Positions 40,311-54,276 of a stretch of DNA of 64,000 bases are shown here, one piece after another. Within the stretch, counting starts at the first letter, position 1; each line of letters begins with the position of its first letter. The stretch is from Streptomyces tanashiensis (GTDB lineage: Bacteria; Actinomycetota; Actinomycetes; Streptomycetales; Streptomycetaceae): positions 868,001-932,000 of the forward strand of contig NZ_BMRZ01000001.1 in the NCBI RefSeq assembly GCF_014648895.1, in the 5' to 3' direction. The notes beneath the pieces are model-generated. The model searched no databases. It saw nothing but the letters and a program-made list of their open reading frames with translations, and was not told the DNA's origin. Both the position numbers and the translations under genes were made by a program.

Positions 40311-40621
40311 CAGATGTCCTCACCCGTCCGCTTGGCAACGCGGATCTTGTTGCCCTCGTCGTCGAAGCGGTAACCGACACGCGTGACGACCTTCTTGCCG
40401 TCCTTCTCCACGACCAGCTGGACGTTGGAGACGTGGACCGGAGCCTCGGTCGTGACGATGCCACCGGCCTGCGACGGGCCGGCCTTGGTGTGCTTCTTGA
40501 CCCGGTTGACACCCTCGACGAGGACACGGTTCTCGCGGGGGAAGGCCGTGATGACCTTGCCCTGCTTGCCCTTGTCCTTACCGGTGATGACCTGGACCAG
40601 GTCGCCCTTCTTGATCTTCAT
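40310..40621 (-). CDS. rplX: 50S ribosomal protein L24
   Basis: The protein is 103 aa. The KOW motif [20 protein letters not shown] is at the N-terminus. It initiates 50S assembly. It lies 2 bp after rplN. Confidence 0.98.
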   Translation of the reverse strand: MKIKKGDLVQVITGKDKGKQGKVITAFPRENRVLVEGVNRVKKHTKAGPSQAGGIVTTEAPVHVSNVQLVVEKDGKKVVTRVGYRFDDEGNKIRVAKRTGEDI

Positions 40622-40623
40622 GC

Positions 40624-40992
40624 TTACAGCACCTCCGGCGCGAGCGAGATGATCTTCATGAACTTCTTCTCGCGCAGCTCACGGCCGACCGGGCCGAAGA
40701 TACGGGTGCCACGAGGGTCGCCGTCGTTCTTGAGAATGACAGCGGCGTTCTCGTCGAAGCGGATGTACGAGCCGTCCTGGCGGCGGCGCTCCTTGACGGT
40801 GCGAACGATGACCGCCTTGACGACGTCACCCTTCTTCACGTTGCCACCGGGGATCGCGTCCTTGACGGTGGCGACGATGACGTCACCGATGCCCGCGTAG
40901 CGGCGACCCGAGCCACCGAGAACACGGATGCAAAGGATCTCCTTGGCACCAGTGTTGTCGGCGACACGCAGTCGCGACTCCTGCTGGATCAC
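40624..40992 (-). CDS. rplN: 50S ribosomal protein L14
   Basis: The protein is 122 aa, starting [20 protein letters not shown]. It contacts the 30S subunit at a bridge. A 129-bp gap with a hairpin precedes it, so it may head a separate spc transcript. Confidence 0.98.
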   Translation of the reverse strand: MIQQESRLRVADNTGAKEILCIRVLGGSGRRYAGIGDVIVATVKDAIPGGNVKKGDVVKAVIVRTVKERRRQDGSYIRFDENAAVILKNDGDPRGTRIFGPVGRELREKKFMKIISLAPEVL

Positions 40993-41021
40993 GTCTATCT
41001 CCTGATTTGTCTGCCGGTTCC

Positions 41022-41052
41022 CGGCCGGGGCTTCGCGAGGAAGCCCCGGCCG
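41022..41052 (-). terminator. Hairpin between rpsQ and rplN (S10/spc boundary)
   Basis: A 12-bp perfect stem (41022-41033 with 41041-41052, 7-nt loop) marks the boundary between the S10 and spc groups. Probably partial termination. Confidence 0.65.
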
Positions 41053-41121
41053 AGCCTGGCGGAACTGACCTGAGGGATACCCCTCAGGCTGAACAGTTGG
41101 ATTTCCCTTGCGGGAAAGTCC

Positions 41122-41403
41122 TTACTTGGCCTTCTCGAGGATCTCGACGACGCGCCAGTGCTTCGTGGCGGACAGCTTCCGGGTCTCCATCAGGAGGACG
41201 CGGTCGCCGATGCCGGCAGCGTTCTGCTCGTCGTGAGCCTTGAGCTTGTTCGTACGGCGGATGACCTTGCCGTACAGCGCGTGCTTGACGCGGTCCTCGA
41301 CAGCGACGACGACGGTCTTGTCCATCTTGTCGCTGACGACCAGGCCCTCGCGGACCTTGCGAGCGTTGCGCTCGGTCTTCTCAGTCACGTTGCTCTCGCT
41401 CAT
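41122..41403 (-). CDS. rpsQ: 30S ribosomal protein S17
   Basis: The protein is 93 aa. [20 protein letters not shown] and [20 protein letters not shown] are signatures of this OB-fold 16S binder. ATG overlaps the rpmC stop by one base. Confidence 0.98.
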   Translation of the reverse strand: MSESNVTEKTERNARKVREGLVVSDKMDKTVVVAVEDRVKHALYGKVIRRTNKLKAHDEQNAAGIGDRVLLMETRKLSATKHWRVVEILEKAK

Positions 41404-41627
41404 CAGGCGTTCTCCACCGTCTCGATGCCCAGCTCACGCTCACGCATCAGGGTGTAGATCCGGGCGATGTCCTTACGGACGGACTTGAGCCGACCGTGGT
41501 TCTCGAGCTGGCCCGTCGCCGCCTGGAAGCGGAGGTTGAACAGCTCTTCCTTGGCCTCGCGGAGCTTGTTGAGAAGCTCCTCGTTGCCCAGCTCGCGCAG
41601 CTCGGACGCCTTGGTACCGGCCGACAT
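41403..41627 (-). CDS. rpmC: 50S ribosomal protein L29
   Basis: The protein is 74 aa from ATG 41627, which overlaps the rplP TGA as TGATG; a GTG one codon earlier is possible. [20 protein letters not shown] is the helical family core at the exit tunnel. Confidence 0.97.
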   Translation of the reverse strand: MSAGTKASELRELGNEELLNKLREAKEELFNLRFQAATGQLENHGRLKSVRKDIARIYTLMRERELGIETVENA

Positions 41628-42046
41628 CACAGCTCACCTGCTTCGCGCTTCACGATCTTGCACTTCATCGGCAGCTTGTGGGCCGCACGGGTCAGGGCCT
41701 CGCGCGCGATCTTCTCGTTCGGGTAGGACAGTTCGAACATCACCCGACCCGGCTTGACGTTCGCGATCCACCACTCCGGAGAACCCTTACCGGAACCCAT
41801 GCGGGTCTCGGCGGGCTTCTTCGTCAGCGGGCGGTCCGGGTAGATGTTGATCCAGACCTTGCCGCCACGCTTGATGTGGCGGGTCATCGCGATACGAGCC
41901 GCCTCGATCTGGCGGTTGGTCACGTACGCCGGCGTGAGGGCCTGAATGCCGTACTCGCCGAACGCAACCTGCGTACCACCCTTGCTGGCGCCGGAGCGCT
42001 TCGGGTGGTGCTGCTTGCGGTGCTTGACCCTACGGGGGATCAGCAT
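41627..42046 (-). CDS. rplP: 50S ribosomal protein L16
   Basis: The protein is 139 aa, starting [39 protein letters not shown] is conserved. It shapes the A-site tRNA elbow region. It starts 5 bp after rpsC. Confidence 0.98.
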   Translation of the reverse strand: MLIPRRVKHRKQHHPKRSGASKGGTQVAFGEYGIQALTPAYVTNRQIEAARIAMTRHIKRGGKVWINIYPDRPLTKKPAETRMGSGKGSPEWWIANVKPGRVMFELSYPNEKIAREALTRAAHKLPMKCKIVKREAGEL

Positions 42047-42051
42047 TTCGG

Positions 42052-42900
42052 TCAGGCCTCCGTTCCGGTGCTCTCAGCCGGAGCGGCAGCGGCGGCGGGA
42101 GCGTCGGCCTTGGGGGCCTCGGCAGCCGGCGCGGACTGCTGCTGCGGCTTGCGGCCGCGGCCGCCACGCTCGCCACCGCGGCCACCACGGCCGGCCGGGC
42201 GGTCGCCAGCGCCGGCACCACGGGCCGGGCGGTTGCCCGCACGGGCCGCAGCGTTCTCGGCGCGGACCTCGGCGATGTTCTTGACGTCGCCCTTGTAGAT
42301 CCAGACCTTGACGCCAATGCGACCGAAGGTCGTCTTGGCCTCGAAGAAGCCGTAGTCCACGTTCGCGCGGAGCGTGTGCAGCGGCACACGGCCCTCGCGG
42401 TAGAACTCCGAGCGGGACATCTCGGCGCCGCCGAGACGACCGCCGCACTGGATCTTGATGCCCTTGGCGCCGGCCTTCATCGTGCCCTGCATGCTCTTAC
42501 GCATGGCGCGACGGAAGGAGACGCGGGAGGAGAGCTGCTCGGCAACGGCCTGAGCAACCAGCTGAGCGTCCATCTCGGGGTTCTTGACCTCGAGGATGTT
42601 CAGCTGGACCTGCTTGCCCGTGAGCTTCTCGAGGTCGCCGCGGATGCGGTCGGCCTCGGCGCCACGGCGGCCGATGACGATGCCGGGACGCGCGGTGTGG
42701 ATGTCCACCCGCACGCGGTCACGGGTGCGCTCGATCTCAACCTTCGAGATACCGGCGCGCTCCATGCCGGACGTCATCATCCGACGGATGGCGACGTCTT
42801 CCTTGACGTAGTCCTTGTACAGCTTGTCGGCGTACCAGCGGGACTTGAAGTCCGTGGTGATGCCGAGCCGGAACCCATGCGGGTTAACCTTCTGGCCCAT
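42052..42900 (-). CDS. rpsC: 30S ribosomal protein S3
   Basis: The protein is 282 aa. The KH domain ([20 protein letters not shown]) and C-terminal S3 domain are complete. The last ~65 residues are a Gly/Arg then Ala/Pro-rich tail typical of actinobacteria. It is part of the mRNA entry helicase. ATG overlaps the rplV stop. Confidence 0.98.
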   Translation of the reverse strand: MGQKVNPHGFRLGITTDFKSRWYADKLYKDYVKEDVAIRRMMTSGMERAGISKVEIERTRDRVRVDIHTARPGIVIGRRGAEADRIRGDLEKLTGKQVQLNILEVKNPEMDAQLVAQAVAEQLSSRVSFRRAMRKSMQGTMKAGAKGIKIQCGGRLGGAEMSRSEFYREGRVPLHTLRANVDYGFFEAKTTFGRIGVKVWIYKGDVKNIAEVRAENAAARAGNRPARGAGAGDRPAGRGGRGGERGGRGRKPQQQSAPAAEAPKADAPAAAAAPAESTGTEA

Positions 42901-43247
42901 TACCGGGTTCCTTCCTTGCTGCTGACGACCACGGTGATGTGGCTGGTCCGCTTACGGATCCGGTAGGCACGGCCCTGAGCACGCGGACGGAACCGCTTCA
43001 GGGTCGGGCCCTCATCCACGTACGCCTCGCTGATGACCAGCGAAGAGGCGTCGGTGTGGTCGTAGTTGTGCGCGGCGTTGGCGATGGCGCTGTCAAGCAC
43101 CTTGCCAACCGGCACGCTCGCGGCCTGCGGGGCGAAACGCAGGACCGCCTGAGCCTCCGTGGCGTCCATGCCACGGATAAGGTCCACCACGCGGCGGGCC
43201 TTCATGGGCGTGACGCGGATGTACCGCGCCTGGGCCCTGGCTTCCAT
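42900..43247 (-). CDS. rplV: 50S ribosomal protein L22
   Basis: The protein is 115 aa from ATG 43247 (GAAGGA upstream). [20 protein letters not shown] and the tunnel-lining hairpin near [20 protein letters not shown] are present. Confidence 0.97.
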   Translation of the reverse strand: MEARAQARYIRVTPMKARRVVDLIRGMDATEAQAVLRFAPQAASVPVGKVLDSAIANAAHNYDHTDASSLVISEAYVDEGPTLKRFRPRAQGRAYRIRKRTSHITVVVSSKEGTR

Positions 43248-43289
43248 GGTTGTCCTTCCAGTGTCTGTCATGGTCATTCCACCCCGCTA

Positions 43290-43571
43290 CTAGCGGCGCT
43301 TCGACTTCCGGTCGTCCTTCACGTGACCCCGGAAGGTGCGCGTCGGCGAGAACTCGCCGAGCTTGTGGCCGACCATCGACTCGGTGACAAACACCGGAAT
43401 GTGGGTCTTGCCGTTGTGCACCGCGATCGTGTGGCCGAGCATGGCCGGGATGATCATCGAGCGACGGGACCAGGTCTTGATGACGTTCTTGGTACCGGCT
43501 TCGTTCTGGGCGTCCACCTTCTTGACGAGGTGGCCGTCGACGAAGGGTCCCTTCTTGAGACTGCGCGGCAT
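43290..43571 (-). CDS. rpsS: 30S ribosomal protein S19
   Basis: The protein is 93 aa, starting [40 protein letters not shown] is conserved. It pairs with S13 in the head. It lies 12 bp after rplB. Confidence 0.98.
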   Translation of the reverse strand: MPRSLKKGPFVDGHLVKKVDAQNEAGTKNVIKTWSRRSMIIPAMLGHTIAVHNGKTHIPVFVTESMVGHKLGEFSPTRTFRGHVKDDRKSKRR

Positions 43572-43583
43572 CTAAACCCGCTC

Positions 43584-44420
43584 CTAGCGCTTCTTGTTCG
43601 TCTTGCGGCGGCGGACGATGTACTTGTTCGAAGCCTTCTTCGGCGAACGAGTACGACCCTCCTTCTGACCCCACGGGGAGACCGGGTGGCGACCACCGGA
43701 GGTCTTGCCCTCACCACCACCGTGCGGGTGGTCGACCGGGTTCATCGCCACACCGCGGACGGTCGGGCGAACGCCAAGCCAGCGCTTGCGGCCGGCCTTG
43801 CCCCAGTTGATGTTCGACTGCTCGGCGTTGCCGACCTCGCCGATGGTGGCGCGGCAGCGGGCGTCGACGAGACGGATCTCACCGGACGGCATACGAAGGT
43901 GGGCCATCGTGCCCTCCTTCGCCAGCAGCTGCACGGAGGCACCGGCCGAGCGGGCGAACTTGGCACCGCCACCGGGACGGAGCTCGATCGCGTGGATCGT
44001 GGTACCGACCGGGATGTTGCGGAGCGCCAGGTTGTTGCCGGGCTTGATGTCCGCGCCCGGGCCGTTCTCGACGCGGTCGCCCTGGGTCAGACCCTTGGGG
44101 GCGATGATGTAGCGCTTCTCGCCGTCCACGTAGTGGAGGAGCGCGATGCGCGCGGTGCGGTTGGGGTCGTACTCGATGTGAGCGACCTTGGCCGGCACGC
44201 CGTCCTTGTCGTGACGACGGAAGTCGATCACACGGTAGGCGCGCTTGTGGCCACCGCCCTGGTGACGGACGGTCACACGACCGGTGTTGTTACGGCCGCC
44301 CTTGCTGTGCAGGGGGCGGACCAGCGACTTCTCCGGCGTGGACCGCGTGATCTCGACGAAGTCGGCTACGGAGGAGCCACGACGGCCCGGCGTAGTCGGC
44401 TTGTACTTGCGGATTCCCAT
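43584..44420 (-). CDS. rplB: 50S ribosomal protein L2
   Basis: The protein is 278 aa. [20 protein letters not shown] and the C-terminal [19 protein letters not shown], near the peptidyl transferase centre, are conserved. It follows rplW by 40 bp. Confidence 0.98.
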   Translation of the reverse strand: MGIRKYKPTTPGRRGSSVADFVEITRSTPEKSLVRPLHSKGGRNNTGRVTVRHQGGGHKRAYRVIDFRRHDKDGVPAKVAHIEYDPNRTARIALLHYVDGEKRYIIAPKGLTQGDRVENGPGADIKPGNNLALRNIPVGTTIHAIELRPGGGAKFARSAGASVQLLAKEGTMAHLRMPSGEIRLVDARCRATIGEVGNAEQSNINWGKAGRKRWLGVRPTVRGVAMNPVDHPHGGGEGKTSGGRHPVSPWGQKEGRTRSPKKASNKYIVRRRKTNKKR

Positions 44421-44460
44421 TTCTCAGTCCTCGTCCGATTCCGGACGATCCAGACCGCCG

Positions 44461-44784
44461 TTAGGCGGTCGGACCGCCGAAGATGTCGATACGGTTGCCC
44501 TCGGCAAGGGTCACGATGGCGCGCTTGGTGTCCTTGCGCTTACCGAAACCGGCCTTGGTGCGCTTGCGCTTGCCCTGGCGGTTGATCGTGTTGACCCCGG
44601 TGACCTTGACCGAGAAGACCGCCTCGACGGCCTGCTTGATCTGGGTCTTGTTGGAGCCAGGCGCGACGATGAACGTGTACTTGTTCTCGTCCAGCAGTGC
44701 GTAGCTCTTCTCCGAGACAACCGGCTTGACGAGAATGTCGCGCGGGTCCGAGAAGGTCTTGCTGGTGACGACGGCCTCAGTCAT
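44461..44784 (-). CDS. rplW: 50S ribosomal protein L23
   Basis: The protein is 107 aa. [20 protein letters not shown] and the extended loop [19 protein letters not shown] are standard. It forms the SRP/trigger factor docking site at the exit tunnel. ATG overlaps the rplD stop. Confidence 0.98.
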   Translation of the reverse strand: MTEAVVTSKTFSDPRDILVKPVVSEKSYALLDENKYTFIVAPGSNKTQIKQAVEAVFSVKVTGVNTINRQGKRKRTKAGFGKRKDTKRAIVTLAEGNRIDIFGGPTA

Positions 44785-45434
44785 CAGGCGTCGCTCCCTT
44801 CGGTCTCAGCGGTCTGGGGGCCAGACACGAAGGACTCGAGGGCGGCCTGGGTGAAGACCACGTCGTCGGAGACGATCACGTCGTACGTGTTGAGCTGGCC
44901 CGGCTCCAGGATGTGCACCTGGGGCAGGTTACGAGCGGACAGCCACGCGGCCTCGTCGGAGCGCTCGACGACCAGGAGCAGGTTCTTGCGCTCCGAGATC
45001 TTGCCGAACAGCGTCTTGGCGGCCTTGGTGGAGATGCCACCCTCGACCACGCCGGTGACGACGTGGATGCGGGAGTGGTTCGCCCGGTCCGACAGGGCAC
45101 CGCGGAGGGCGGCGGCCTTCATCTTCTTCGGGGTCCGCTGCGAGTAGTCACGCGGCACGGGACCGTGCACGACGCCACCACCGGCGAACTGCGGGGCGCG
45201 GGTCGAACCCTGACGGGCGCGGCCGGTGCCCTTCTGGCGGTAAGGCTTCTTGCCACCACCGCGGACTTCGCCACGGGTCTTGGTCTTGTGCGTGCCCTGA
45301 CGGGCCGCGGCCAGCTGCGCGACGACGACCTGGTGGATCAGCGGGACGCTGACCTTGGCGCCGAAGATCTCCTCGGGGAGCTCGACGGTCCCGGCCTTGT
45401 CGCCAGACGGCGAAAGGATGTCAATGGTGCTCAT
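44784..45434 (-). CDS. rplD: 50S ribosomal protein L4
   Basis: The protein is 216 aa from ATG 45434. [19 protein letters not shown] is the tunnel loop. In other bacteria L4 autoregulates the S10 operon; whether it does here is unknown. Confidence 0.98.
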   Translation of the reverse strand: MSTIDILSPSGDKAGTVELPEEIFGAKVSVPLIHQVVVAQLAAARQGTHKTKTRGEVRGGGKKPYRQKGTGRARQGSTRAPQFAGGGVVHGPVPRDYSQRTPKKMKAAALRGALSDRANHSRIHVVTGVVEGGISTKAAKTLFGKISERKNLLLVVERSDEAAWLSARNLPQVHILEPGQLNTYDVIVSDDVVFTQAALESFVSGPQTAETEGSDA

Positions 45435-45441
45435 CGGTTCC

Positions 45442-46086
45442 TCAAACCCCCTTGGCCGCAGTGCGGACCAGGACGAGGCCACCGTTGGGGCCGGGGACGG
45501 CGCCCTTGATGAGCAGCAGACCCTTCTCGGCGTCAACGGCGTGGACGGTCAGGTTCTGGGTGGTCACACGCTCGTTGCCCATGCGACCGGCCATGCGCAT
45601 GCCCTTGAAGACACGGCCCGGGGTGGCGCAGCCACCGATCGAACCGGGCTTGCGGTGCACGCGGTGGGCACCGTGCGAGGCCTTGCCACCACGGAAGTTG
45701 TGGCGCTTCATCGCACCGGCGAAGCCCTTGCCCTTGCTCTTACCGGTGACGTCGACCTTCACGCCGGCCTCGAAGACCTCGGCGGTGATCTCCTGGCCGA
45801 GCGTGTACTCGGAGGCGTCAGCGGTGCGGAGCTCCACCAGGTGGCGGCGCGGGGTGACGTCGGCCTTGGCGAAGTGGCCCTTGAGGGGCTTGTTCACCTT
45901 GCGCGGGTCGATCTCGCCGAAGGCGATCTGGACCGACTCGTAGCCGTCGACGTCGTTCGTACGGACCTGGGTCACGACATTCGGGCCGGCCTTGACGACG
46001 GTCACCGGGACGACCCGGTTGTTCTCGTCCCAGACCTGCGTCATGCCGAGCTTCTCGCCCAGGATGCCCTTGATGTTCTTAGCCAT
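45442..46086 (-). CDS. rplC: 50S ribosomal protein L3
   Basis: The protein is 214 aa from ATG 46086. [20 protein letters not shown] and [13 protein letters not shown] are conserved. It lies 13 bp after rpsJ. Confidence 0.98.
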   Translation of the reverse strand: MAKNIKGILGEKLGMTQVWDENNRVVPVTVVKAGPNVVTQVRTNDVDGYESVQIAFGEIDPRKVNKPLKGHFAKADVTPRRHLVELRTADASEYTLGQEITAEVFEAGVKVDVTGKSKGKGFAGAMKRHNFRGGKASHGAHRVHRKPGSIGGCATPGRVFKGMRMAGRMGNERVTTQNLTVHAVDAEKGLLLIKGAVPGPNGGLVLVRTAAKGV

Positions 46087-46099
46087 CTCGCGCGTCACC

Positions 46100-46408
46100 T
46101 CAGAGCTTGATCTCGATGTCGACGCCCGCCGGCAGGTCGAGGCGCATGAGCGAGTCAACCGTCTTCGGCGTGGGGTCGAGGATGTCGATGAGGCGCTTGT
46201 GCGTGCGCATCTCGAAGTGCTCGCGCGAGTCCTTGTACTTGTGCGGCGACTTGATGACGCAGTACACGTTCTTCTCAGTGGGCAGCGGCACCGGGCCTGC
46301 GACCGACGCACCAGTGCGAGTCACCGTCTCGACGATCTTCTTCGCCGAGGAGTCGATGACCTCGTGGTCGTAGGCCTTGAGCCGGATGCGGATCTTCTGT
46401 CCCGCCAT
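46100..46408 (-). CDS. rpsJ: 30S ribosomal protein S10
   Basis: The protein is 102 aa. [20 protein letters not shown] and [20 protein letters not shown] are signatures. It binds NusB in antitermination. It is the first gene of the S10 operon, preceded by a 431-bp leader/promoter region. Confidence 0.98.
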   Translation of the reverse strand: MAGQKIRIRLKAYDHEVIDSSAKKIVETVTRTGASVAGPVPLPTEKNVYCVIKSPHKYKDSREHFEMRTHKRLIDILDPTPKTVDSLMRLDLPAGVDIEIKL

Positions 46409-46839
46409 GGCTACTAGTAGTCCTTTGTCTCGTAACGCTCTGGAACCCGGTGCGTTTCCGTTTTCCTCCGACCCACGCGGTCGGGCGTGTCGCACTCCCT
46501 CTACGCAGAGATCCCTAGGGATCTCCCAACCAAGGGGGCACGGTCGCCATGACCGCAGGCCGGGGGGAAAACACCCACCGGGTGCCTGGTCGGCACCCCG
46601 CTGACGCTTCCCAGAAGATTCCCGTACGTCCGCTCCTGAGAAGGAGCGACGAGTACTGTGGGACTCGCTTCCGGTCCTCCCGACGGGAGGCGCGCAGCAT
46701 CGGCACTCAACCGAGCAACTTGGACAGTCTGCCATACGGGGCCTTGCGGCCGCCAATCGGGGGCGAAGACTGTACCCCACGTCACGTACGGCCATGCGCC
46801 GGGGCGCATGCGCCTGCCGCGCGCGCCCCTTCTCCCCCG
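46409..46839. other. S10 operon leader and promoter region
   Basis: No credible gene was found in 431 bp between rpsJ and the sigma gene. It contains the hairpin element shared with the rpsL leader (46468-46492), a palindrome GAGATCCCTAGGGATCTC (46508-46525) and another at 46793-46810. No confident -35/-10 pair was identified. Confidence 0.65.
46468..46492 (-). promoter_or_regulatory. Leader hairpin shared by rpsJ and rpsL
   Basis: The 25 bases match 55172-55196 at 24 positions. CCGACC-CACGC-GGTCGG forms a stem-loop, followed by a conserved GTGTCG. It lies ~60 nt upstream of rpsJ, as the partner lies ~51 nt upstream of rpsL. Confidence 0.6.
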
Positions 46840-48081
46840 TCACCCCAGACGCCGGGCCCGCTCCGTCAGATGACGCCGCTCGGGGGCGCTGGTCGTGTGC
46901 CGGGCCGCCTCCCGGTAGGCGGAGGCCGCCCCCTCCCCGTCGCCGAGAAGTTCGAGCAGGTGCGCGCGGGTCGCGAGGAGGCGGTGGTTCCGGGCGAGCA
47001 GCCGGTCCGCCGCGAGACCGTCCAGGAGCTCCAGACCGGCCCGTGGGCCATGGACCATGGCGACGGCGACGGCACGGTTGAGCGTGACCATCGGGTTCGG
47101 CCCGGTGCCCTCCAGCAGCTCGTACAGGGCGAGGATCTGCGGCCAGTCCGTGGCCTCGGCGGACCCCGCCTCGTCGTGCACGGCCGCGATCGCCGCCTGG
47201 ATCTGGTACGGGCCGACCCGGCCCTGCGGCAGGGTGCGGCTGATCAGCTCCACGCCCTCGGCGATCAGCCCGCCGTCCCAGCTCCCCCGGTCCTGCTCCG
47301 CCAGGGGTACGAGTTCCCCGCGCGGGCCCGTGCGGGCCGGACGGCGGGCGTCCGTGAGCAGCATCAGCGCGAGCAGGCCCGCCGTCTCGGTGTCGTCGGG
47401 GACGAACCGGTGCAGCATCCTGGCGAGCCGGATCGCCTCCGTGGACAGCTCGGGCGCGGTGAGCGCGTCCCCTGCGCTGGCCGTGTAGCCCTCGTTGAAG
47501 ACGAGGTAGAGCACGTGCCGCACCTCGGCGAGGCGGGCGGTGCGGTCCTCGCCCTCGGGCTGCGCGAGGGACAGCCCGCCGGCCTTGATCACCTGCTTGG
47601 CCCGGCTGATCCGCTGCGCCATGGTCGGCTCGGGCACGAGGAAGGCGGCGGCGATCTGCGCGGTGGTGAGGCCGCCGACGGCGCGCAGGGTGAGCGCGAT
47701 CCTGCTGGGCGGCGACAGGTCCGGGTGGCAGCAGAGGAAGAGCAGGGACAGGGAGTCGTCCCGGTCGGTGCCGGACTCGTCGTCGGCGGCGTGCGCGAGG
47801 AGCTCGGAGTCCGGGGTGGCGAGGGCGACGGCGTCCTCGCGGCGCCGGCGCGCGGCCTCGCTGCGCACGTGGTCGACGTACCTGCGCTGGGCCACGGTCA
47901 CCAGCCACGCGCGCGCGTGGTCGGGGACCCCCTGCCCGGGCCACTGCTGCGCCGCCGCGATCAGGGCCTCCTGGACGGCGTCCTCGCAGAGGTCGAAGTC
48001 GCCGTATCGGCGGACGAGCGCGCCGAGGACCTGCGGCGCGTACGCGCGCAGCAGGTCCTCGACCTCGTGCGGGCCGGTCAC
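46840..48081 (-). CDS. ECF42-type RNA polymerase sigma factor, second copy
   Basis: The protein is 413 aa, the same length as the copy at 7434-8675. Region 2 ([20 protein letters not shown]), region 4 ([20 protein letters not shown]) and the long C-terminal extension ([14 protein letters not shown], then [13 protein letters not shown]) are in the same order. The GTG start overlaps the YCII stop as GTGA, so the pair is translationally coupled. Confidence 0.9.
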   Translation of the reverse strand: MTGPHEVEDLLRAYAPQVLGALVRRYGDFDLCEDAVQEALIAAAQQWPGQGVPDHARAWLVTVAQRRYVDHVRSEAARRRREDAVALATPDSELLAHAADDESGTDRDDSLSLLFLCCHPDLSPPSRIALTLRAVGGLTTAQIAAAFLVPEPTMAQRISRAKQVIKAGGLSLAQPEGEDRTARLAEVRHVLYLVFNEGYTASAGDALTAPELSTEAIRLARMLHRFVPDDTETAGLLALMLLTDARRPARTGPRGELVPLAEQDRGSWDGGLIAEGVELISRTLPQGRVGPYQIQAAIAAVHDEAGSAEATDWPQILALYELLEGTGPNPMVTLNRAVAVAMVHGPRAGLELLDGLAADRLLARNHRLLATRAHLLELLGDGEGAASAYREAARHTTSAPERRHLTERARRLG

Positions 48082-48440
48082 ACGTCCGCCGCGGACTCGT
48101 GCAGGACCGGCCACAGCTCGACGGGGTCGACGTCCGCGAAGGGCATGTCCGCGGCGATCTCCTGGGCCCGCTCCAGGCTCTCGCAGTCGAGCAGGTAGAA
48201 GCTGGCGAGGTACTCCTTGGTCTCCAGGTACGGGCCGTCGGTGACCGCGGGGGCCCCGCCCTCGCGCCGCACGAGCTGGGCGGCGGCCGCGTCCGCGAGG
48301 CCGTACGCGCCGATCAGCTCGCCGCTCTCCCGGTACTTCCGGTTGAAGGCCTCCTGCCGGGCGATCGCCTCGGGCCAGGCCTCGGCCGGGAAGGAGTCCC
48401 ACTTGGCCTGGTTGCCGTAGATCATCGCGACGTACTTCAT
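48078..48440 (-). CDS. YCII-family protein, second copy
   Basis: The protein is 120 aa, starting [20 protein letters not shown]. The DGPF motif position reads [20 protein letters not shown]. It is coupled to the ECF42 sigma gene and diverges from the PIG-L gene. Activity is unknown. Confidence 0.88.
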   Translation of the reverse strand: MKYVAMIYGNQAKWDSFPAEAWPEAIARQEAFNRKYRESGELIGAYGLADAAAAQLVRREGGAPAVTDGPYLETKEYLASFYLLDCESLERAQEIAADMPFADVDPVELWPVLHESAADV

Positions 48441-48640
48441 CTCGGGTGTCCTCCCCGTCCCGCCCGCCCCTGTGGCGCGCTGTCACCCTTCGGTCGGAAC
48501 CAGGATCGCTCTCTCGACATCCGCCCGCACGAATGTCGGAGATCTTTTCCGGGGATCCTCCCCGGCCGCCCCGCCCGGCGCACAACCGCCCCTCTCGCAA
48601 ATCCGTCTTCCAGTCGACCGATTGAGCGAAGGGCCCTGCC

Positions 48641-50614
48641 GTGCACACTCCTCCCCGTCGGCGGACGGTTCTCGCCGCCGCCCTCGCGGTCACCTCGGCC
48701 GCCGCCGGGTGCTCCGTCCCGGAGCCGCGCCGGACCGCGCCGACCGCCGATCCCGCGCCCGGCAGGCCGATCGCCTCCGCGCGGGCCCGGCGGACGCTGC
48801 TCATGCAGTTCTCCGCCCATCCGGACGACGACCTGTACTTCATGAACCCCGACACGCAGCGGCTGCTCGACGCGGGCGTCCCGCTCGTCTCCGTGTACGT
48901 GACGGCGGGCGAGCACACCGGCCGGAACCGGATCGCGGGGATGCCCGAGACTCCCCCGGACCGGGCCGCCTACTCCGCCGCCCGCCACCAGGGCCTGCGC
49001 CAGTCGTACGCGGTGGCCCTCGGCCTGCCCGCTTTCACGCCGTGGCGGCGGGAGGTCCTCACGCTCCCCGGCGGGCGGCGGGCCGAGGTCGACACGCTCA
49101 CGCGCGGCGCCCACAGGATCGAGCTGGTCTTCCTCAACCTGCCGATGCACACCAGCCGCCGCTACATGGCCGTGCCCGCGCTCTGGCACGACCGGGCCCT
49201 GGAACTGCGCACCCATCTGTCGGCCGGCTCCCCCGTCACCCGCTCCGACACCTACGACTACGACCGGCTGGTCGCCGTCCTCGCCGGACTGCTGCGCCGC
49301 TACCGGCCCACGGTCGTGCACACCCTGGACCCGGACCCCGACATCCAGCTCGGCGACGAGGCCACCCGCAGGCGGGACTCCGAGCAGCCGGGCTACGCGG
49401 ACCACGGGGACCACACGGCGGTCGCCTCGTTCACCTGGGCCGCGCTGTGCCGCTGGGTCAGCGACGCGGTCCGGGACGGCGAGCCGATACCGGCGTTCAC
49501 GACCACCGCCTTCCGCGGCTACTACAACCGGCACTGGCCCAAGAACCTCCCGCCGGAGGTCCTGGCGGGGAAGGCGGCCCGGCTCGTCCCGTACGGCGGC
49601 AGCCCCTCCTGGCAGTGCGGCAACCCCTCGGGCTGCGGCGACTACGGCGTCGGCGGCGACCGGCCGCTCACCAACCGCAAGGGCTGGGTGCGCTCCACGC
49701 ACCACCGCTGGCCGGGCGCGGGCCCGGCGCTCGCCGAGGAGCCCGGCGGCCGCCTCGCCGCGTACGGGGTGCTCGGGCTGCGCGCGGTCCGCTGGCGGGA
49801 GTCCGCGCCCGGCGTCTGGGGCGAGCCGGTGGACCTGGGCGGCGGCCCGCTCGCGCCTGCGCTCGGTTCGGCGGTGCTCGGCGACGGCCGGGTGCTGCTC
49901 CTCGGGGTGCGGTTCGCCGCCCTCGACGGACACGGCGGGGCCGACCGGCGCGAGGTGGTGCTCCTGGAGCAGCGCTCCCCCGGCGGCGGCTTCCTGGCTT
50001 GGCGGGGCCTGGGGAACCCGGAGCGCGGGGACGACCGGGGGCGCCGGATCGGTGCCCCGGTGGCGGTGGCCGCTCCCGACGGCCGGGTCCACCTCTTCGT
50101 ACGGAACGCGGACAAGGGCGTCTCGACGCGGGTGCGGGCGGCGGACGGCTCCTGGTCCCCCTGGCGGAGGCTGCCCGGCGACGCGGAGGTCCAGGACGGT
50201 CTGGCGGTGTCCGTGGACGCGGCCGGCCGGGTGCACGTGTACGCGGCGGGGCGGGAGTCCGTACGGCACTGGGTGGACGGGGTCCCGCGGCCGGCTCCGC
50301 TGCCGCTCTCCGGTTCCACGGTGGCGAGCGCGGGCGGTGAGCTCCTCTACCGGGCGCCGGCGGTGGCACGGCTGACCGGCCCGGACGGCGACGCGGGTCT
50401 CGACGGGTACGGGGGCGTCGTCGCCGCGCGGTCCCCGGCGCTCGGTACCGTCCTGCTCGGCACGGACGAGCAGGGCCGGGTGGCGCTCAGGGCCGGTGGC
50501 CGGCTCCGTACGCTGCGACGGCCCGCGGTGGCGGCGGCGCTCCACCTGGGCGCGCGCGGAGCGACCGTGGTCGGGCTGGGCGCGGACAGCCACCCCTGGT
50601 CCTGGCGCCCGTAG
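48641..50614 (+). CDS. Secreted PIG-L-family deacetylase with C-terminal beta-propeller-like domain
   Basis: The protein is 657 aa from GTG 48641. The N-terminus combines RRRTVLAAAL (Tat-like) with a lipobox-like AAAGC (Cys24), so it is exported and possibly lipidated. Residues ~45-300 are a PIG-L/LmbE domain with the zinc motif FSAHPDDDLYF and a late ADHGDHTAVASF. The C-terminal ~300 residues carry repeats such as DGRVHLFVRNADKGVSTRVR and AGRVHVYAAG, like PLL/tectonin propellers. It probably deacetylates an N-acetyl sugar or small glycoside at the surface. Confidence 0.85.
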   Translation: MHTPPRRRTVLAAALAVTSAAAGCSVPEPRRTAPTADPAPGRPIASARARRTLLMQFSAHPDDDLYFMNPDTQRLLDAGVPLVSVYVTAGEHTGRNRIAGMPETPPDRAAYSAARHQGLRQSYAVALGLPAFTPWRREVLTLPGGRRAEVDTLTRGAHRIELVFLNLPMHTSRRYMAVPALWHDRALELRTHLSAGSPVTRSDTYDYDRLVAVLAGLLRRYRPTVVHTLDPDPDIQLGDEATRRRDSEQPGYADHGDHTAVASFTWAALCRWVSDAVRDGEPIPAFTTTAFRGYYNRHWPKNLPPEVLAGKAARLVPYGGSPSWQCGNPSGCGDYGVGGDRPLTNRKGWVRSTHHRWPGAGPALAEEPGGRLAAYGVLGLRAVRWRESAPGVWGEPVDLGGGPLAPALGSAVLGDGRVLLLGVRFAALDGHGGADRREVVLLEQRSPGGGFLAWRGLGNPERGDDRGRRIGAPVAVAAPDGRVHLFVRNADKGVSTRVRAADGSWSPWRRLPGDAEVQDGLAVSVDAAGRVHVYAAGRESVRHWVDGVPRPAPLPLSGSTVASAGGELLYRAPAVARLTGPDGDAGLDGYGGVVAARSPALGTVLLGTDEQGRVALRAGGRLRTLRRPAVAAALHLGARGATVVGLGADSHPWSWRP

Positions 50615-50684
50615 GACCCCGCGGGTTCCTGACGCCCGTAGCACCCCGCGGACGACGGCCGGAGGAAACAGCCCGGGAACGCGA

Positions 50685-50716
50685 GAAGGCCCCGCACCTT
50701 TCGGTGCGGGGCCTTC
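50685..50716. terminator. Bidirectional terminator between PIG-L gene and tuf
   Basis: A 14-bp perfect stem (50685-50698 with 50703-50716) with a 4-nt loop lies between convergent genes. T/A enrichment flanks it weakly. Confidence 0.85.
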
Positions 50717-50761
50717 CCTCACTGCTCAGCGGCTCCTGCGAGCCACCAGGTCAGTTCAAGA

Positions 50762-51955
<1,194 letters not shown>

Positions 51956-52107
51956 TGGGGTCCTCCTGGAGTGGTTCTGAACGCCTTGCTTCATCGGCGC
52001 CAGGTGATCTTTGCTGGGATGCCAGTAAACCGGGGCCCGATCCCTCGGGTTTCGGGGGGCTGAGCCCCGGCGACTGGTGTCAAGCCTAAAGCGTGAACTC
52101 GGAAGAG

Positions 52108-54237
<2,130 letters not shown>

Positions 54238-54276
54238 ATCGGCTCAGTCTTCTCTCGGTCTCGATGTGGGTTGCGA

